Source: SIG607 sp036307305 (lineage in GTDB: Bacteria > Bacillota > Clostridia > Oscillospirales > Acutalibacteraceae). Taken from it: a stretch of 64,000 bases of DNA. A program made the translations under genes and the position numbers. Each line of letters begins with the position of its first letter. Position 1 is the stretch's first letter. Of the stretch, positions 51,430 to 59,864 are shown in pieces. Below the pieces are notes generated by a model that worked only from the letters and a program-made list of their open reading frames with translations, made no database searches and had not been told where the DNA came from. Where the stretch lies: positions 1 to 64,000 of the forward strand of contig JAXJXV010000021.1 of assembly GCA_036307305.1 (NCBI GenBank), written 5' to 3'.

Positions 51430-51458
51430 ATTGTACTACAAACAAATTCATTTGTCAA
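51430..51458 (-). promoter_or_regulatory. sigma-A promoter for the PIWI-RE operon
   Basis: Minus strand TTGACA (51453-51458), 17-bp spacer, TACAAT (51430-51435). Predicted leader length is about 118 bases. Confidence 0.75.
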
Positions 51459-51561
51459 TACTTCTGTATAAGGGTTAAATTATTTTTCGTAATATAAACA
51501 ACATTCGCCACCGTGCAAACGAAATAATATATAATGAATTAATATATGTATAAACAGAAAT

Positions 51562-51605
51562 TCGGCTAAAATGTGAAAATCTCATATTTTAGCCGAGCTT
51601 TTGAT
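51562..51605. terminator. hairpin upstream of PIWI-RE promoter
   Basis: TCGGCTAAAAT (51562-51572) with ATTTTAGCCGA (51585-51595), followed by CTTTTGATTTTT on the plus strand. It likely insulates the PIWI-RE promoter from the HipB-like gene's transcript. The rest of 51459-51651 shows nothing recognisable. Confidence 0.6.
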
Positions 51606-51651
51606 TTTTATTAAGAATAAAAGTTTGATAGTAATTGGAATAGTCGCTCGA

Positions 51652-51867
51652 TTAGTCTAACTCTACTTTTCTCTCCTTCCTGCCGGGAACTGCTTCCATA
51701 CCAAACATTGCAAGAGCTTGATTTACTTTATCCATACGTACGGTTTCTTTTCCTTGTTCAAGTTCACGAACAAAACGAAGACCGAGCCCGCTATAGATTG
51801 CAAAGTCCTCTTGCGTTAAACCTTGTTCTTTTCTTTTTTGTTTAATGAAATCACCAATAATACTCAT
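51652..51867 (-). CDS. HipB/Y4mF-like helix-turn-helix repressor (orphan)
   Basis: 71 aa: helix-turn-helix (GDFIKQKRKEQGLTQEDFA) and the GLRFVRELEQGKETVRMDKVN signature typical of HipB-like antitoxins. A HipA kinase gene would usually follow but is absent. Two TATACC-type dyads lie upstream. Either it has lost its toxin or it works as a free-standing repressor. Confidence 0.85.
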   Translation of the reverse strand: MSIIGDFIKQKRKEQGLTQEDFAIYSGLGLRFVRELEQGKETVRMDKVNQALAMFGMEAVPGRKERKVELD

Positions 51868-51877
51868 AATTACATTT

Positions 51878-51935
51878 TATACCTTATCGGGTATAAAATC
51901 AAGTGTATTTATAAAAATAATCCCTATCGGGTATA
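51878..51935 (-). promoter_or_regulatory. two operator dyads for the HipB-like repressor
   Basis: TATACC-N6-GGTATA (51878-51895) is perfect, and TAATCC-N6-GGTATA (51918-51935) is a near copy. Both contain TATCGGG(T) in the middle and their centres are 40 bp apart. The first lies between a TTGATT -35 (minus strand) and a TAAAAT -10, so binding would block the gene's own promoter. Confidence 0.7.
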
Positions 51936-52059
51936 ATTATATTGCTTACTGGTTCAACTCTGGGTGGTGGGGTCAGCATTATACATATTTAAATAAATTG
52001 TAGAAATACGCAAAATTTTTAAATGAAGACAGTGATTTTTGCTCTTTTCACTATGTAAA

Positions 52060-52092
52060 GTCCGTTTTATAGGACACTTAATAGTGTATATT
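52060..52092 (+). promoter_or_regulatory. GTCC-N8-GGAC promoter element, copy 1
   Basis: GTCC (52060-52063), GTTTTATA, GGAC (52072-52075), then 11 bp and TATATT (52087-52092). It shares sequence and spacing with the element at 63646-63678. There is no regular -35; the dyad occupies that place, which suggests activation by a bound protein. Confidence 0.6.
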
Positions 52093-52126
52093 TAATTCAG
52101 ACATAAAAGAAAAAGGAGTCTTGAAA

Positions 52127-52945
52127 ATGAGCTTTAAAATTGGATTTACTGCAGAAACAGAAAACAAAGAAAAGAGAATAATTGAAAATGCTCCCGTTCA
52201 AAAAGAAGCGTCCGTTATTAAAAAATCAGTAGTTGAGGTCTTCTTCCCTGATAGGCATTTGACTTGTTCTTACTACAACGATATGTTCAATCTAAAGCGC
52301 GGCGATATTGTTTACGTTGAGGGCAAACTCGAAGGTTTATGCGGTCGCGTAGTTGACATCAACTACAATTTCAAGATTAAACTTTCGGACTATAAACGTG
52401 TTATCGGCGTTGCAGATACCGATGTTATCGGCGAATTCCACCTTGCCGGCTCGCACTTTATCACAGTTGATGGCGGCGCGCTAACCTACGAGCAAGTATC
52501 AACCTGGTTCAAAGCTCCCGACAACGAAGAGGAAGAATATGTATCTTCAAGCGGCGACGAGGTTTTTAACCTTAACGACCTTAGCGGTATGAATATTAAA
52601 AATGAAATTGCCGAGCGCGGTCACGAATATTATATTGAAAACCGTGTTGTCTACATAGAACTAAACCATGGCAAAGGCAGGGCCCTCGTTACAGGCAGCA
52701 GAACCTACGATGTTGAGTTCAATTATGACGGTGAAGACATTTCAAGACTTGTTTGCAACTGCTACTGCACCGGGGCGTGCAAGCACGAATTTGCAACAAT
52801 GCTCCAACTTCGTGATATTCTCGCAATAATCAAAAACGAGTACCACTTCATCGACCACAATGACTACCTCGCCGCCGTAAGTAAAACAAGCTTCTTTGAG
52901 TTCGTCATCGACGGCAACACCAAAGGCACATTCACAATGGGATAA
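52127..52945 (+). CDS. SWIM zinc-finger protein, unknown function
   Basis: 272 aa. The N-terminal about 130 residues have a nucleic-acid-binding-like beta-rich look with DIVYVEGKLEGLCGRVVD; the C-terminal part contains a SWIM finger, CNCYCTGACKHEFATML (CxCx4CxH), near residues 214-230. SWIM domains bind DNA or proteins. ATG at 52127 is used because AAAAGGAG lies eight bases away, whereas the TTG at 52121 is too close. Base use is richer in G+C than the neighbours. Promoter shared in type with the gene at 63709. Confidence 0.75.
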   Translation: MSFKIGFTAETENKEKRIIENAPVQKEASVIKKSVVEVFFPDRHLTCSYYNDMFNLKRGDIVYVEGKLEGLCGRVVDINYNFKIKLSDYKRVIGVADTDVIGEFHLAGSHFITVDGGALTYEQVSTWFKAPDNEEEEYVSSSGDEVFNLNDLSGMNIKNEIAERGHEYYIENRVVYIELNHGKGRALVTGSRTYDVEFNYDGEDISRLVCNCYCTGACKHEFATMLQLRDILAIIKNEYHFIDHNDYLAAVSKTSFFEFVIDGNTKGTFTMG

Positions 52946-52949
52946 AAAA

Positions 52950-52977
52950 TAAGCCGATGAGTACCCCTCATCGGCTA
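52950..52977 (+). terminator. hairpin after SWIM gene
   Basis: AGCCGATGAG / CTCATCGGCT stem with a short loop; only a weak T-rich tail. Confidence 0.55.
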
Positions 52978-53139
52978 TTGATATTATAGTAGTTTCAGTA
53001 CGAATACTATAAAACTAAACCATGCATATTAGTTTGGACGCACGAAACATTTTGTTTTATGTAACGAATAATTAGTTTGACTTTTTGATGCATAAGTGGT
53101 ATACTACATTATGAAATTATATGTTTTCTGGAGGATGTT

Positions 53140-54660
53140 ATGAAAGCGAATTATAATAAGTTGTTAAAGCTTTTAATTGACAAAAAGATGACTAAAACTG
53201 AACTTCGTGAGAAAGCAAAAATTAGCTCCAGCACATTGGCTAAAATCGGAAAAGAAGAAATGCTCAGTCCTGATGTGCTAATGAAGATTTGTGAAGTTTT
53301 AAATTGTGATATAAGCGATATTTTAGAGCTTGTAAAAGATGAAAACGAAGAGTACATAGTTGTCAATTCTCCAGATAAATTAAAGGTAGTATCTTTGTTC
53401 TCAGGTGCTGGTGGTATGGATCTCGGATTTATCAATTCCGGATTTGAAATCATATGGGCCAATGACTTTTTTCAAGAAGCAGTTGATTCTTATAGGAAAA
53501 ACATTGGCAAACATATGATATATGGTGATATTACAAAAATATCTAGTGATGATATTCCTGACGGCGCTGATGTAATAATAGGAGGTTTCCCTTGCCAAGG
53601 CTTCTCAGTGGCTAATACTCGCCGCTCTATGGAAGATAAAAGGAATTTCCTTTATAGAGAAATGTTGAGAATTATCAAGGACAAGAATCCTAAATTCTTT
53701 GTGGCAGAAAATGTTAAGGGTATCCTCTCTATTGAAAAAGGCAAAGTTTTTGAAATGATTAAAAAAGACTTTGAATCTTTAGGCTATGAAGTTGAGGCAC
53801 ATATCTTAAACGCTGCTGAATACGGCGTTCCACAAGCGAGAGAACGTGTTGTTATTATTGGAAACCGCATCGGTGTTAAAAATCCATTCCCGGTAAAGAC
53901 TCATTACATAGATACGCCGAAAGAAAATATGCTTCCCGCAATAACAACAGAGCAGGCTATCGGATTCTTATCAAGCATTAAGACATCTAATAAATCTAAA
54001 ACCATCAAAATGGAAGATTTAAGAAAACATATAGAAAAAACTGAAATCAAAGATGTTGATGGATTCTTTGAAGTGCTTGGCATAGATAAAGATTGCGAAG
54101 AGATAACTATCCATAATCACATTGCATCCGAAAATGTCGCAGATACTTTCTGGGGCAGAAAATATGAGGTCAACCAACACGATATTTGCGATTATTTGAG
54201 ATATTGGAGAGATAAATCCGGTTGGACAACCAAACGTGTGGACGACCATTTTGGATATTCTTACACCGCTGGACATTGGTTTAGAAAAGATAATAACTCT
54301 GGAAGTATTCCTAGCCCAGAAGATTGGTGGGAGCTTAAAAAGATTTTAGGTTTTGACGATAAGTATGATAAAGCCGTCACAACACTAGTAGAAAAAGAAA
54401 TTAAGTTCGAGCAATCCTTAAGAATTACTAACTGGGATAGACCTAGCGATACAATCACCGCTACTAGTCCCGAAATTCATGTTAACAAGAAGAGAAGATT
54501 AAGCGCTCGCGAATGTGCAATACTTCAGTCTTTCCCAATTACATATGAGTTCACGGGCAGCTTAAATAAAATGTATACCCAGATCGGTAATGCTGTACCA
54601 GTAAAATTGGCAACTAAAATAGCAGCAGGTATTAAAGAAGCAATAGAAGGTAAAAAATAA
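53140..54660 (+). CDS. DNA (cytosine-5) methyltransferase with N-terminal HTH (M1)
   Basis: 506 aa. Residues 1-65 form an XRE-type helix-turn-helix. The methyltransferase follows: motif I FSGAGGMDLGF (87-97), motif IV GGFPCQGFS with nucleophile Cys152, motif VI AENVKG and motif VIII QARERVVIIGNR. A long insert between the catalytic core and the last motifs serves as target recognition, with SLRITNWDRPSDTI and RRLSARECAILQSFP after it. The HTH suggests it represses its own gene. It faces R1 across a shared terminator, as in convergent restriction-modification systems. Confidence 0.92.
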   Translation: MKANYNKLLKLLIDKKMTKTELREKAKISSSTLAKIGKEEMLSPDVLMKICEVLNCDISDILELVKDENEEYIVVNSPDKLKVVSLFSGAGGMDLGFINSGFEIIWANDFFQEAVDSYRKNIGKHMIYGDITKISSDDIPDGADVIIGGFPCQGFSVANTRRSMEDKRNFLYREMLRIIKDKNPKFFVAENVKGILSIEKGKVFEMIKKDFESLGYEVEAHILNAAEYGVPQARERVVIIGNRIGVKNPFPVKTHYIDTPKENMLPAITTEQAIGFLSSIKTSNKSKTIKMEDLRKHIEKTEIKDVDGFFEVLGIDKDCEEITIHNHIASENVADTFWGRKYEVNQHDICDYLRYWRDKSGWTTKRVDDHFGYSYTAGHWFRKDNNSGSIPSPEDWWELKKILGFDDKYDKAVTTLVEKEIKFEQSLRITNWDRPSDTITATSPEIHVNKKRRLSARECAILQSFPITYEFTGSLNKMYTQIGNAVPVKLATKIAAGIKEAIEGKK

Positions 54661-54690
54661 AAGAAGGGGATACATATCCCCTTTCTTCTC
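54658..54690. terminator. bidirectional terminator between M1 and R1
   Basis: AGAAGGGGAT / ATCCCCTTTCT stem with loop ACAT, flanked by A-rich and T-rich sequence. Confidence 0.75.
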
Positions 54691-54692
54691 AT

Positions 54693-55697
54693 CTAATTAT
54701 ACAAATTATAATGTTTGATTATTCCGCTCCAAGATTCGTTTTTAGAATCAAATCGTTCCTCTAACCACTTATCGTTATATCTTGCGGTATTTCCGTTCTT
54801 TACAGCATATAAATACATATCTTGATGATTTTGGATTTTTTTTGGAATTACATACCATAAAATATGTTTTTCATTGTCATAATAGCCTATTTTAGAATCT
54901 AAATACATTCGAGTCCACGATTCAGGAATATCGGTAGTTTGTTCGACGCGATTAAATTTGACATCAGGAGCAAGTGCGTCAAATTCGGCTTTTGAAGTAA
55001 TATACCTCGGTTTGTAATATACGCCGTTTTGTTTGTCGTAGTAATTATAATCTTTAAAACCTTTGAACAAATCATTATCAAACAAATTACTTAAAGCACC
55101 ATTTGGAAGACATGTTAGTACTAGACTTGGCTTTTTTGATTCATTAACCAATCGAAAAGTTCCTTTTCCATCATCGGCGTATGCTATTTTAACTAAGTAA
55201 GTCAAAATAGGCTTTTCGGTGCGAGGGTCTATCGCTTGAAGATTTGATTTTACTTTAAATCCTGGAAACGGTGGAGATGCCATAACAAGTTTATTGATAA
55301 AAGAAGTTTGGTTGTGTTCAAATTGTGTAGTTTTTAATTCGCCACCATTACTAATTTTATCTATTGTTTTAACATCAACATTTAAAATAGCATCTTTGGT
55401 TTCGATAGCAACATCACAACTGATTGGGAAAGGGTAAAAATTATTAGCACCTCTGAAATTTGTATATAAATGATGTCTTACCAATCTTTCGGAAGCTTCC
55501 TTAATTTTATTCTTTTTGCTCCATACATCTGTTAATAAGTCATAATATTCCTGTGTATCTTCTTCTATTTTCTTTAAATCAGAAATAAATCGTTTAGAAG
55601 TAAACATAGTATCTAGTTTTTCCATATACTCTTTTTCTAAATCGAGAATTTCGTTCTGTTTAAAGGTTCTAGTATAGGTAGTGTTTTGTTTGGACAT
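54693..55697 (-). CDS. putative type II restriction endonuclease R1
   Basis: 334 aa. Candidate PD-(D/E)xK core: Glu in ASERLVRHHLY (Glu70), Asp95 in PISCDVAIE and DVK (Asp108, Lys110) in LNVDVKTID. The rest has no family I can name. It shares the elements SER(L/I)V, P(I/V)S..D, DxK and CLPNG(A/K)L with R2, so the two are paralogues. AGGAG before the ATG. Position next to M1 makes it the likely endonuclease of that system; the site is unknown. Confidence 0.75.
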   Translation of the reverse strand: MSKQNTTYTRTFKQNEILDLEKEYMEKLDTMFTSKRFISDLKKIEEDTQEYYDLLTDVWSKKNKIKEASERLVRHHLYTNFRGANNFYPFPISCDVAIETKDAILNVDVKTIDKISNGGELKTTQFEHNQTSFINKLVMASPPFPGFKVKSNLQAIDPRTEKPILTYLVKIAYADDGKGTFRLVNESKKPSLVLTCLPNGALSNLFDNDLFKGFKDYNYYDKQNGVYYKPRYITSKAEFDALAPDVKFNRVEQTTDIPESWTRMYLDSKIGYYDNEKHILWYVIPKKIQNHQDMYLYAVKNGNTARYNDKWLEERFDSKNESWSGIIKHYNLYN

Positions 55698-55719
55698 AAG
55701 CTTTCTCCTCTGTTACAAA

Positions 55720-56523
55720 CTATTCATCTATCTTCGGGTCAAAGTGTTCAAGATAAAAGCTTAACTTGTTTTTCACATAATCACTCATATTAGGATTTTT
55801 ATGTATGATACGAACACGCTTTTTCTCTCCGTCAAGAAGTTCAAAGTTAGGAACCGCACTGAAATTAAATCTTGCTTTACCGGGATTCTTTCCAGCTTTT
55901 AAAGGTCTAGAATGATAATGTTCTTCGAGCTTGCCATTGGGCAAACACATAATTGAAATTAATTCGCAGCTTTGTGTAACTGAACTATTCAAAAGTGTGA
56001 CGAAATACGTTAATGTGATTTTCTTATCGCCATTAGATTTGTTATAAATGGTAGGTAAATTAGGATTGTATTCTTCATGATATTCCGTTGGTCTACCGGC
56101 GTTTTTAATAATTGTTCCTTTGTATGAGTTTTGATTTTCTCCAACAAAGATGCAAGTGTTAAAATCCCCTATGTTATCTTGTCCGGTTCCTTCGCTAGTG
56201 GTTACACTCTTGAGGTCAATGTGAATATATGCATCTTCAACCTCAAAAAACAAATCAGAACTTACTGGGCATGAATTAGGTTGTCCGGCAATTTTACCGT
56301 TTAATAAGGCATAAACAATTCTCTCACTACCTACATCAAATTGAGAAATTCCACCTTCCTCATTACCATATAAACCCTGCCAATCGCTACGGATATCCTC
56401 CATAGAACGCATTCCGCGAACTATATCATCTTCTGCAAACTTTAAGAAATACCAGTATTTCATCAAATACTTGTGTTCAAGCGCTTCTATTTCCTGTAAG
56501 GACAATCTTGTATCGTCGTGCAT
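55720..56523 (-). CDS. putative type II restriction endonuclease R2
   Basis: 267 aa. Core elements: Glu67 in GSERIVYALLNG, Asp90 in CPVSSDLFFE and DLK (Asp103, Lys105) in IHIDLKSV, then MCLPNGKL. Diverged paralogue of R1. The ATG at 56523 has AGGGGGA five bases upstream; an ATG at 56541 overlapping the C-gene stop as TAATG is the alternative. With the C protein and M2 it forms a second R-M system. Confidence 0.75.
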   Translation of the reverse strand: MHDDTRLSLQEIEALEHKYLMKYWYFLKFAEDDIVRGMRSMEDIRSDWQGLYGNEEGGISQFDVGSERIVYALLNGKIAGQPNSCPVSSDLFFEVEDAYIHIDLKSVTTSEGTGQDNIGDFNTCIFVGENQNSYKGTIIKNAGRPTEYHEEYNPNLPTIYNKSNGDKKITLTYFVTLLNSSVTQSCELISIMCLPNGKLEEHYHSRPLKAGKNPGKARFNFSAVPNFELLDGEKKRVRIIHKNPNMSDYVKNKLSFYLEHFDPKIDE

Positions 56524-56540
56524 ATTAATCCCCCTATTCA

Positions 56541-56750
56541 TTAATCTTCCAGAAATAATTTATATGTTTCTATACCAAGTGCGTCTGCAATTCTTTGGAC
56601 ATTCTCTAAAGCAATGCTTCTACGATAACATTCAATTGCGCTAATATAAGTACGATGCATTCCACATTTATCAGCAAAAGCTTCTTGCGAAAGCCCAATT
56701 TCATTGCGATATTTCTTCAAATTATCGCCAAAAACCTTAATAATATCCAT
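56541..56750 (-). CDS. R-M controller (C) protein, XRE type
   Basis: 69 aa: helix-turn-helix with GLSQEAFADKCGMHRTYISAIE and ALGIETYKLF. Such C proteins delay endonuclease expression until methylation is complete. It sits upstream of R2 in the same transcript and divergent from M2, with 15-bp direct repeats in the gap. Confidence 0.88.
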   Translation of the reverse strand: MDIIKVFGDNLKKYRNEIGLSQEAFADKCGMHRTYISAIECYRRSIALENVQRIADALGIETYKLFLED

Positions 56751-56787
56751 AGATACATCACCTCAATTATTAATTATAGTCCTATGA

Positions 56788-56817
56788 ATACAATTAGTCT
56801 ACATACAATAAGCCTAC
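56788..56817. promoter_or_regulatory. tandem C-box-like repeats
   Basis: ATACAATTAGTCTAC (56788-56802) and ATACAATAAGCCTAC (56803-56817) are adjacent 15-bp copies with two differences, between the divergent C-R2 and M2 genes. They are good candidates for the C-protein operator. I did not find a clear promoter here. Confidence 0.6.
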
Positions 56818-56864
56818 ATCGCGTTGTGCAGTGTTCTAAATTTTAAAGAAAGAAGGATAAAATA

Positions 56865-57824
56865 ATGAATCAGTCAAAATATAAAGTTTGCAGCCTTTTT
56901 TCTGGTATAGGAGGAATCGACCTTGGATTTAAACAAGCGGGGTTTGACATTGTATGGGCTAACGAAATTGATAAATATGCCGCTGAAACATATAAAAAGA
57001 ATTTTGGAAGCGACTCATTAGTAGTTAAGGATTTGAGGAAAATTCAGCCAAAAGATATACCTAACTTCGATGTGTTGGTTGCAGGCTTTCCTTGTCAATC
57101 TTTTTCAGCCGCAGGAAAACAACGTGGATTTAACGATGAAAGAGGACAACTATTTTTTGAGATAGTTAGAGTGGTCGAAGAAAAGCAACCTGAAATTATC
57201 TTTCTTGAAAATGTAGCTAATCTATTAGAGCACGATGAAGGTAAAACATTTTTAACCGTATATAATGAATTAGTGCCTTTTGGCTATTCTTTTAAGTATT
57301 GCGTAATGGATGCACAAGAATATGGAAACATACCGCAACACAGAGAAAGAATATTCATTGTTGCTTTTAAAGATATAGATAAATGTGAGCGTTTCTCGTT
57401 CCCTGAAAAAATTGAATTAACAAACAATTTGAATGATATAATCGACAGAACGCAAAAGCATAACGATTGCTATTATTACCATGAAAGCGACCCAATTTAC
57501 GATAAATTAAAACCGAACATAAATAATATGTCGGTTGTTTATAGAATTAGAAATAACGGTGACGATATTAGAAAATATCACATCTGCCCAACCTTGACGG
57601 CGAGCATGGGTTCTTTTCAATATCAGATTCCCGTTATTCGAGATTCGTATGGAATTAGAAAACTAACGCCGTATGAATGTCTGGCATTACAGGGATTTCC
57701 ACAGGGCTTTAAATTTCCTAAAATTCCGTTAGATAGTGCTTATAAACAATGTGGAAATAGTGTAGTTGTACCAGTAATCAAAAGGATTGCTGAGCAAATA
57801 AAAAAATGCTGCGAGGAGATGTAA
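56865..57824 (+). CDS. DNA (cytosine-5) methyltransferase M2
   Basis: 319 aa, compact Dcm type: motif I SLFSGIGGIDLGF (10-22), motif IV AGFPCQSFS (Cys77), motif VI LENVANL, motif VIII PQHRERIFIVAF, and motifs IX-X in RKLTPYECLALQGFP and QCGNSVVVPV. Short target-recognition region. AAGAAGGA before the ATG. Divergent from C-R2. Confidence 0.95.
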   Translation: MNQSKYKVCSLFSGIGGIDLGFKQAGFDIVWANEIDKYAAETYKKNFGSDSLVVKDLRKIQPKDIPNFDVLVAGFPCQSFSAAGKQRGFNDERGQLFFEIVRVVEEKQPEIIFLENVANLLEHDEGKTFLTVYNELVPFGYSFKYCVMDAQEYGNIPQHRERIFIVAFKDIDKCERFSFPEKIELTNNLNDIIDRTQKHNDCYYYHESDPIYDKLKPNINNMSVVYRIRNNGDDIRKYHICPTLTASMGSFQYQIPVIRDSYGIRKLTPYECLALQGFPQGFKFPKIPLDSAYKQCGNSVVVPVIKRIAEQIKKCCEEM

Positions 57825-57829
57825 TAACT

Positions 57830-58066
57830 ATGGCACAAATAGATATTAGCAAAATCGAAAAACTTAATAAAGATAGAAACTCTATACACGAGAAAGTTTA
57901 TACCACCTATTCTTCGTTTGATAGTTGTGGTAAGCATTATGTTCAAATAGACACATATGGCCGCAGCGACCGTGAGCAACCCGGTAAAATAAGCCAGTCA
58001 ATTCAACTTAATAAAGAAGCAGCATTACTCTTAATTGATTTACTCAAAACCGAATTTAATATTTGA
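57830..58066 (+). CDS. small hypothetical protein following M2
   Basis: 78 aa. Central pattern HYVQIDTYGRSDREQPGKISQSIQL is conserved-looking but I cannot name it. It starts 5 bp after M2 with GAGGAG upstream, so it is probably part of the M2 transcript. Possibly a methyltransferase-associated protein; unknown function. Confidence 0.7.
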   Translation: MAQIDISKIEKLNKDRNSIHEKVYTTYSSFDSCGKHYVQIDTYGRSDREQPGKISQSIQLNKEAALLLIDLLKTEFNI

Positions 58067-58107
58067 TAAATTACATAGCAAGCAAAATCATCCTTGGGAG
58101 GAAACGT

Positions 58108-59043
58108 ATGAAATTAGGTAAATTGCAAGAAATAGATATTAGAGATGTTTGGAAACACGAACAATATGATTTTTCTAAATGGCTAGCCGGCGAGGAAAAC
58201 ATTCAAGAGTTGGGAAATACATTAAATCTCTCGCTTACTGATGTTGAAACAGAAAAATTTGTGGGTAATTATCGTTGCGATATTCTTTGTAAAGATGAGC
58301 TCACCGGCAAAGTTGTATTAATTGAAAATCAACTTGAATCTACTAATCACGACCACCTTGGAAAGATAATTACATATGCTTCTGGTTTGGATGCATCTGT
58401 CGTAGTATGGATAGTTGCCTCTGCACGTCAAGAACATGCCAGCGCTATAGAGTGGCTTAACAAACATACTGATGATGACCTCTCCTTCTTCTTAGTAGAG
58501 ATACACGCATACAAAATCGGAGACTCTGACCCTGCTCCACAATTTAAAATTATAGAGCAACCCAACGATTTTGCTAAAAGCGTGAAAGCTATTTCCAAAA
58601 ATTCAGATTTGAATGATTCAGAACGAAATCGTTTGGAATTTTGGACCCAACTTAATGAAATTCTTGAGGAACGTGGAAAACCTTTTAATAAAAGAAAGCC
58701 TACCACAGACCATTGGTATTCAATTGCAATGGGAACGTCAGAATGCCATATATCTATTGACCTTGTAAATAAAGAGCACAAAATTCGTATAGGTGTATGG
58801 ATTCCAGATAATAAAGCGTTGTTTGACAAATTCTATGATAATAAAGTGGAAATCGAATCTGCTTGTGGATTTGAATTGACTTGGGATCGCCTTGAAAACA
58901 AAAAAGCCGCCTTGGCTTGTACATATATTCAAGGACTTGATTTCGACAACCAAGAAAATTATCCCGAATTAATTAATAAAGCTATTGATTTGGTTTTAAC
59001 TATGCGCAAGGCTTTTATACCATTTATAAAGGCAATAGCATAG
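58108..59043 (+). CDS. DUF4268-like protein with PD-(D/E)xK-type core
   Basis: 311 aa. The N-terminal about 160 residues have the pattern GNYRCDILC (Asp58) and VVLIENQLESTNHDHLGKI (Glu73-x-Gln75), a nuclease-like fold with Gln in place of the usual Lys. The C-terminal half, with DHWYSIAMGTSECHISI and later helices, fits the DUF4268 type. These occur singly in defence islands. GGGAGG before the ATG at 58108. Confidence 0.75.
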   Translation: MKLGKLQEIDIRDVWKHEQYDFSKWLAGEENIQELGNTLNLSLTDVETEKFVGNYRCDILCKDELTGKVVLIENQLESTNHDHLGKIITYASGLDASVVVWIVASARQEHASAIEWLNKHTDDDLSFFLVEIHAYKIGDSDPAPQFKIIEQPNDFAKSVKAISKNSDLNDSERNRLEFWTQLNEILEERGKPFNKRKPTTDHWYSIAMGTSECHISIDLVNKEHKIRIGVWIPDNKALFDKFYDNKVEIESACGFELTWDRLENKKAALACTYIQGLDFDNQENYPELINKAIDLVLTMRKAFIPFIKAIA

Positions 59044-59117
59044 TTTTCAGATACTGTCTTTACTAACAGCTTTTTCACTTGACTAGTAATCAAAGATTTA
59101 AAAAAGGAGCCGGTTAA

Positions 59118-59828
59118 ATGGAACTTCATTCAAAAATAGAAGCAGCCGACTATATTTGGCAATACTCTCATTTCCATCATTTTTGTTTGGTGCAATGTGA
59201 AAACTTGTACAGAGAAGAAAAAGGATTCTCGTGTGTGATGATTCTGTTTAATTGTCTTGAAAACATATCAAAATCCGTTGCGAATGATTATGATTCGTCT
59301 CTTTACGATGTCTTTCTTAAGTTATACAAACAAAATATTATTACTAAACGAGAATACGAATTCTTAAATATCGGTGATTTTTGTATTAGAAAAATACGCA
59401 ATTTATATGCGCACAAAAACATAGCAGCGATTAATTTTTTGGCCGATTTCGAAGGAAAAGAAATTTTATGGCCTTTAACCGAAAATGAAACATCGCTGAT
59501 GATATATTCTAAAATATCAGACATCGTATTTAATTTGATGGTGAAAATGGTTTCTTCGGGATTTATTGAGTCTGTGAAAGAAAAATTCGAAGCACCTTTA
59601 GATGAGGCTATAGATGAATGCAATATAAGATATAAAATATTGACTTCTAAAGAACTTCTGGTTTTAAAAGGGTATCCTGAAGACTATATACCTGAAGATG
59701 TTGACATGCCTGAGGATATGAGGATTAGAATGGTTGATAATTCTCCAGATTTAAACATTAACATGTATATTTATAGCCAACTTGTAAATGAGTTAGAAAA
59801 AGAAAACGATAAAAAAGATAATAATTAG
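59118..59828 (+). CDS. HEPN-like helical protein
   Basis: 236 aa, mainly helical. RNLYAH (Arg94 to His99) after a helix matches the R-N-x3-H signature of HEPN ribonuclease folds. The C-terminus is acidic and Lys/Asp-rich. No MNT antitoxin gene is adjacent. Assignment rests on one motif and helical character only. AAAGGAG before the ATG. Confidence 0.5.
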   Translation: MELHSKIEAADYIWQYSHFHHFCLVQCENLYREEKGFSCVMILFNCLENISKSVANDYDSSLYDVFLKLYKQNIITKREYEFLNIGDFCIRKIRNLYAHKNIAAINFLADFEGKEILWPLTENETSLMIYSKISDIVFNLMVKMVSSGFIESVKEKFEAPLDEAIDECNIRYKILTSKELLVLKGYPEDYIPEDVDMPEDMRIRMVDNSPDLNINMYIYSQLVNELEKENDKKDNN

Positions 59829-59864
59829 ATTGATTTTATTAAGAACAAGGAACGATGATGTTAT

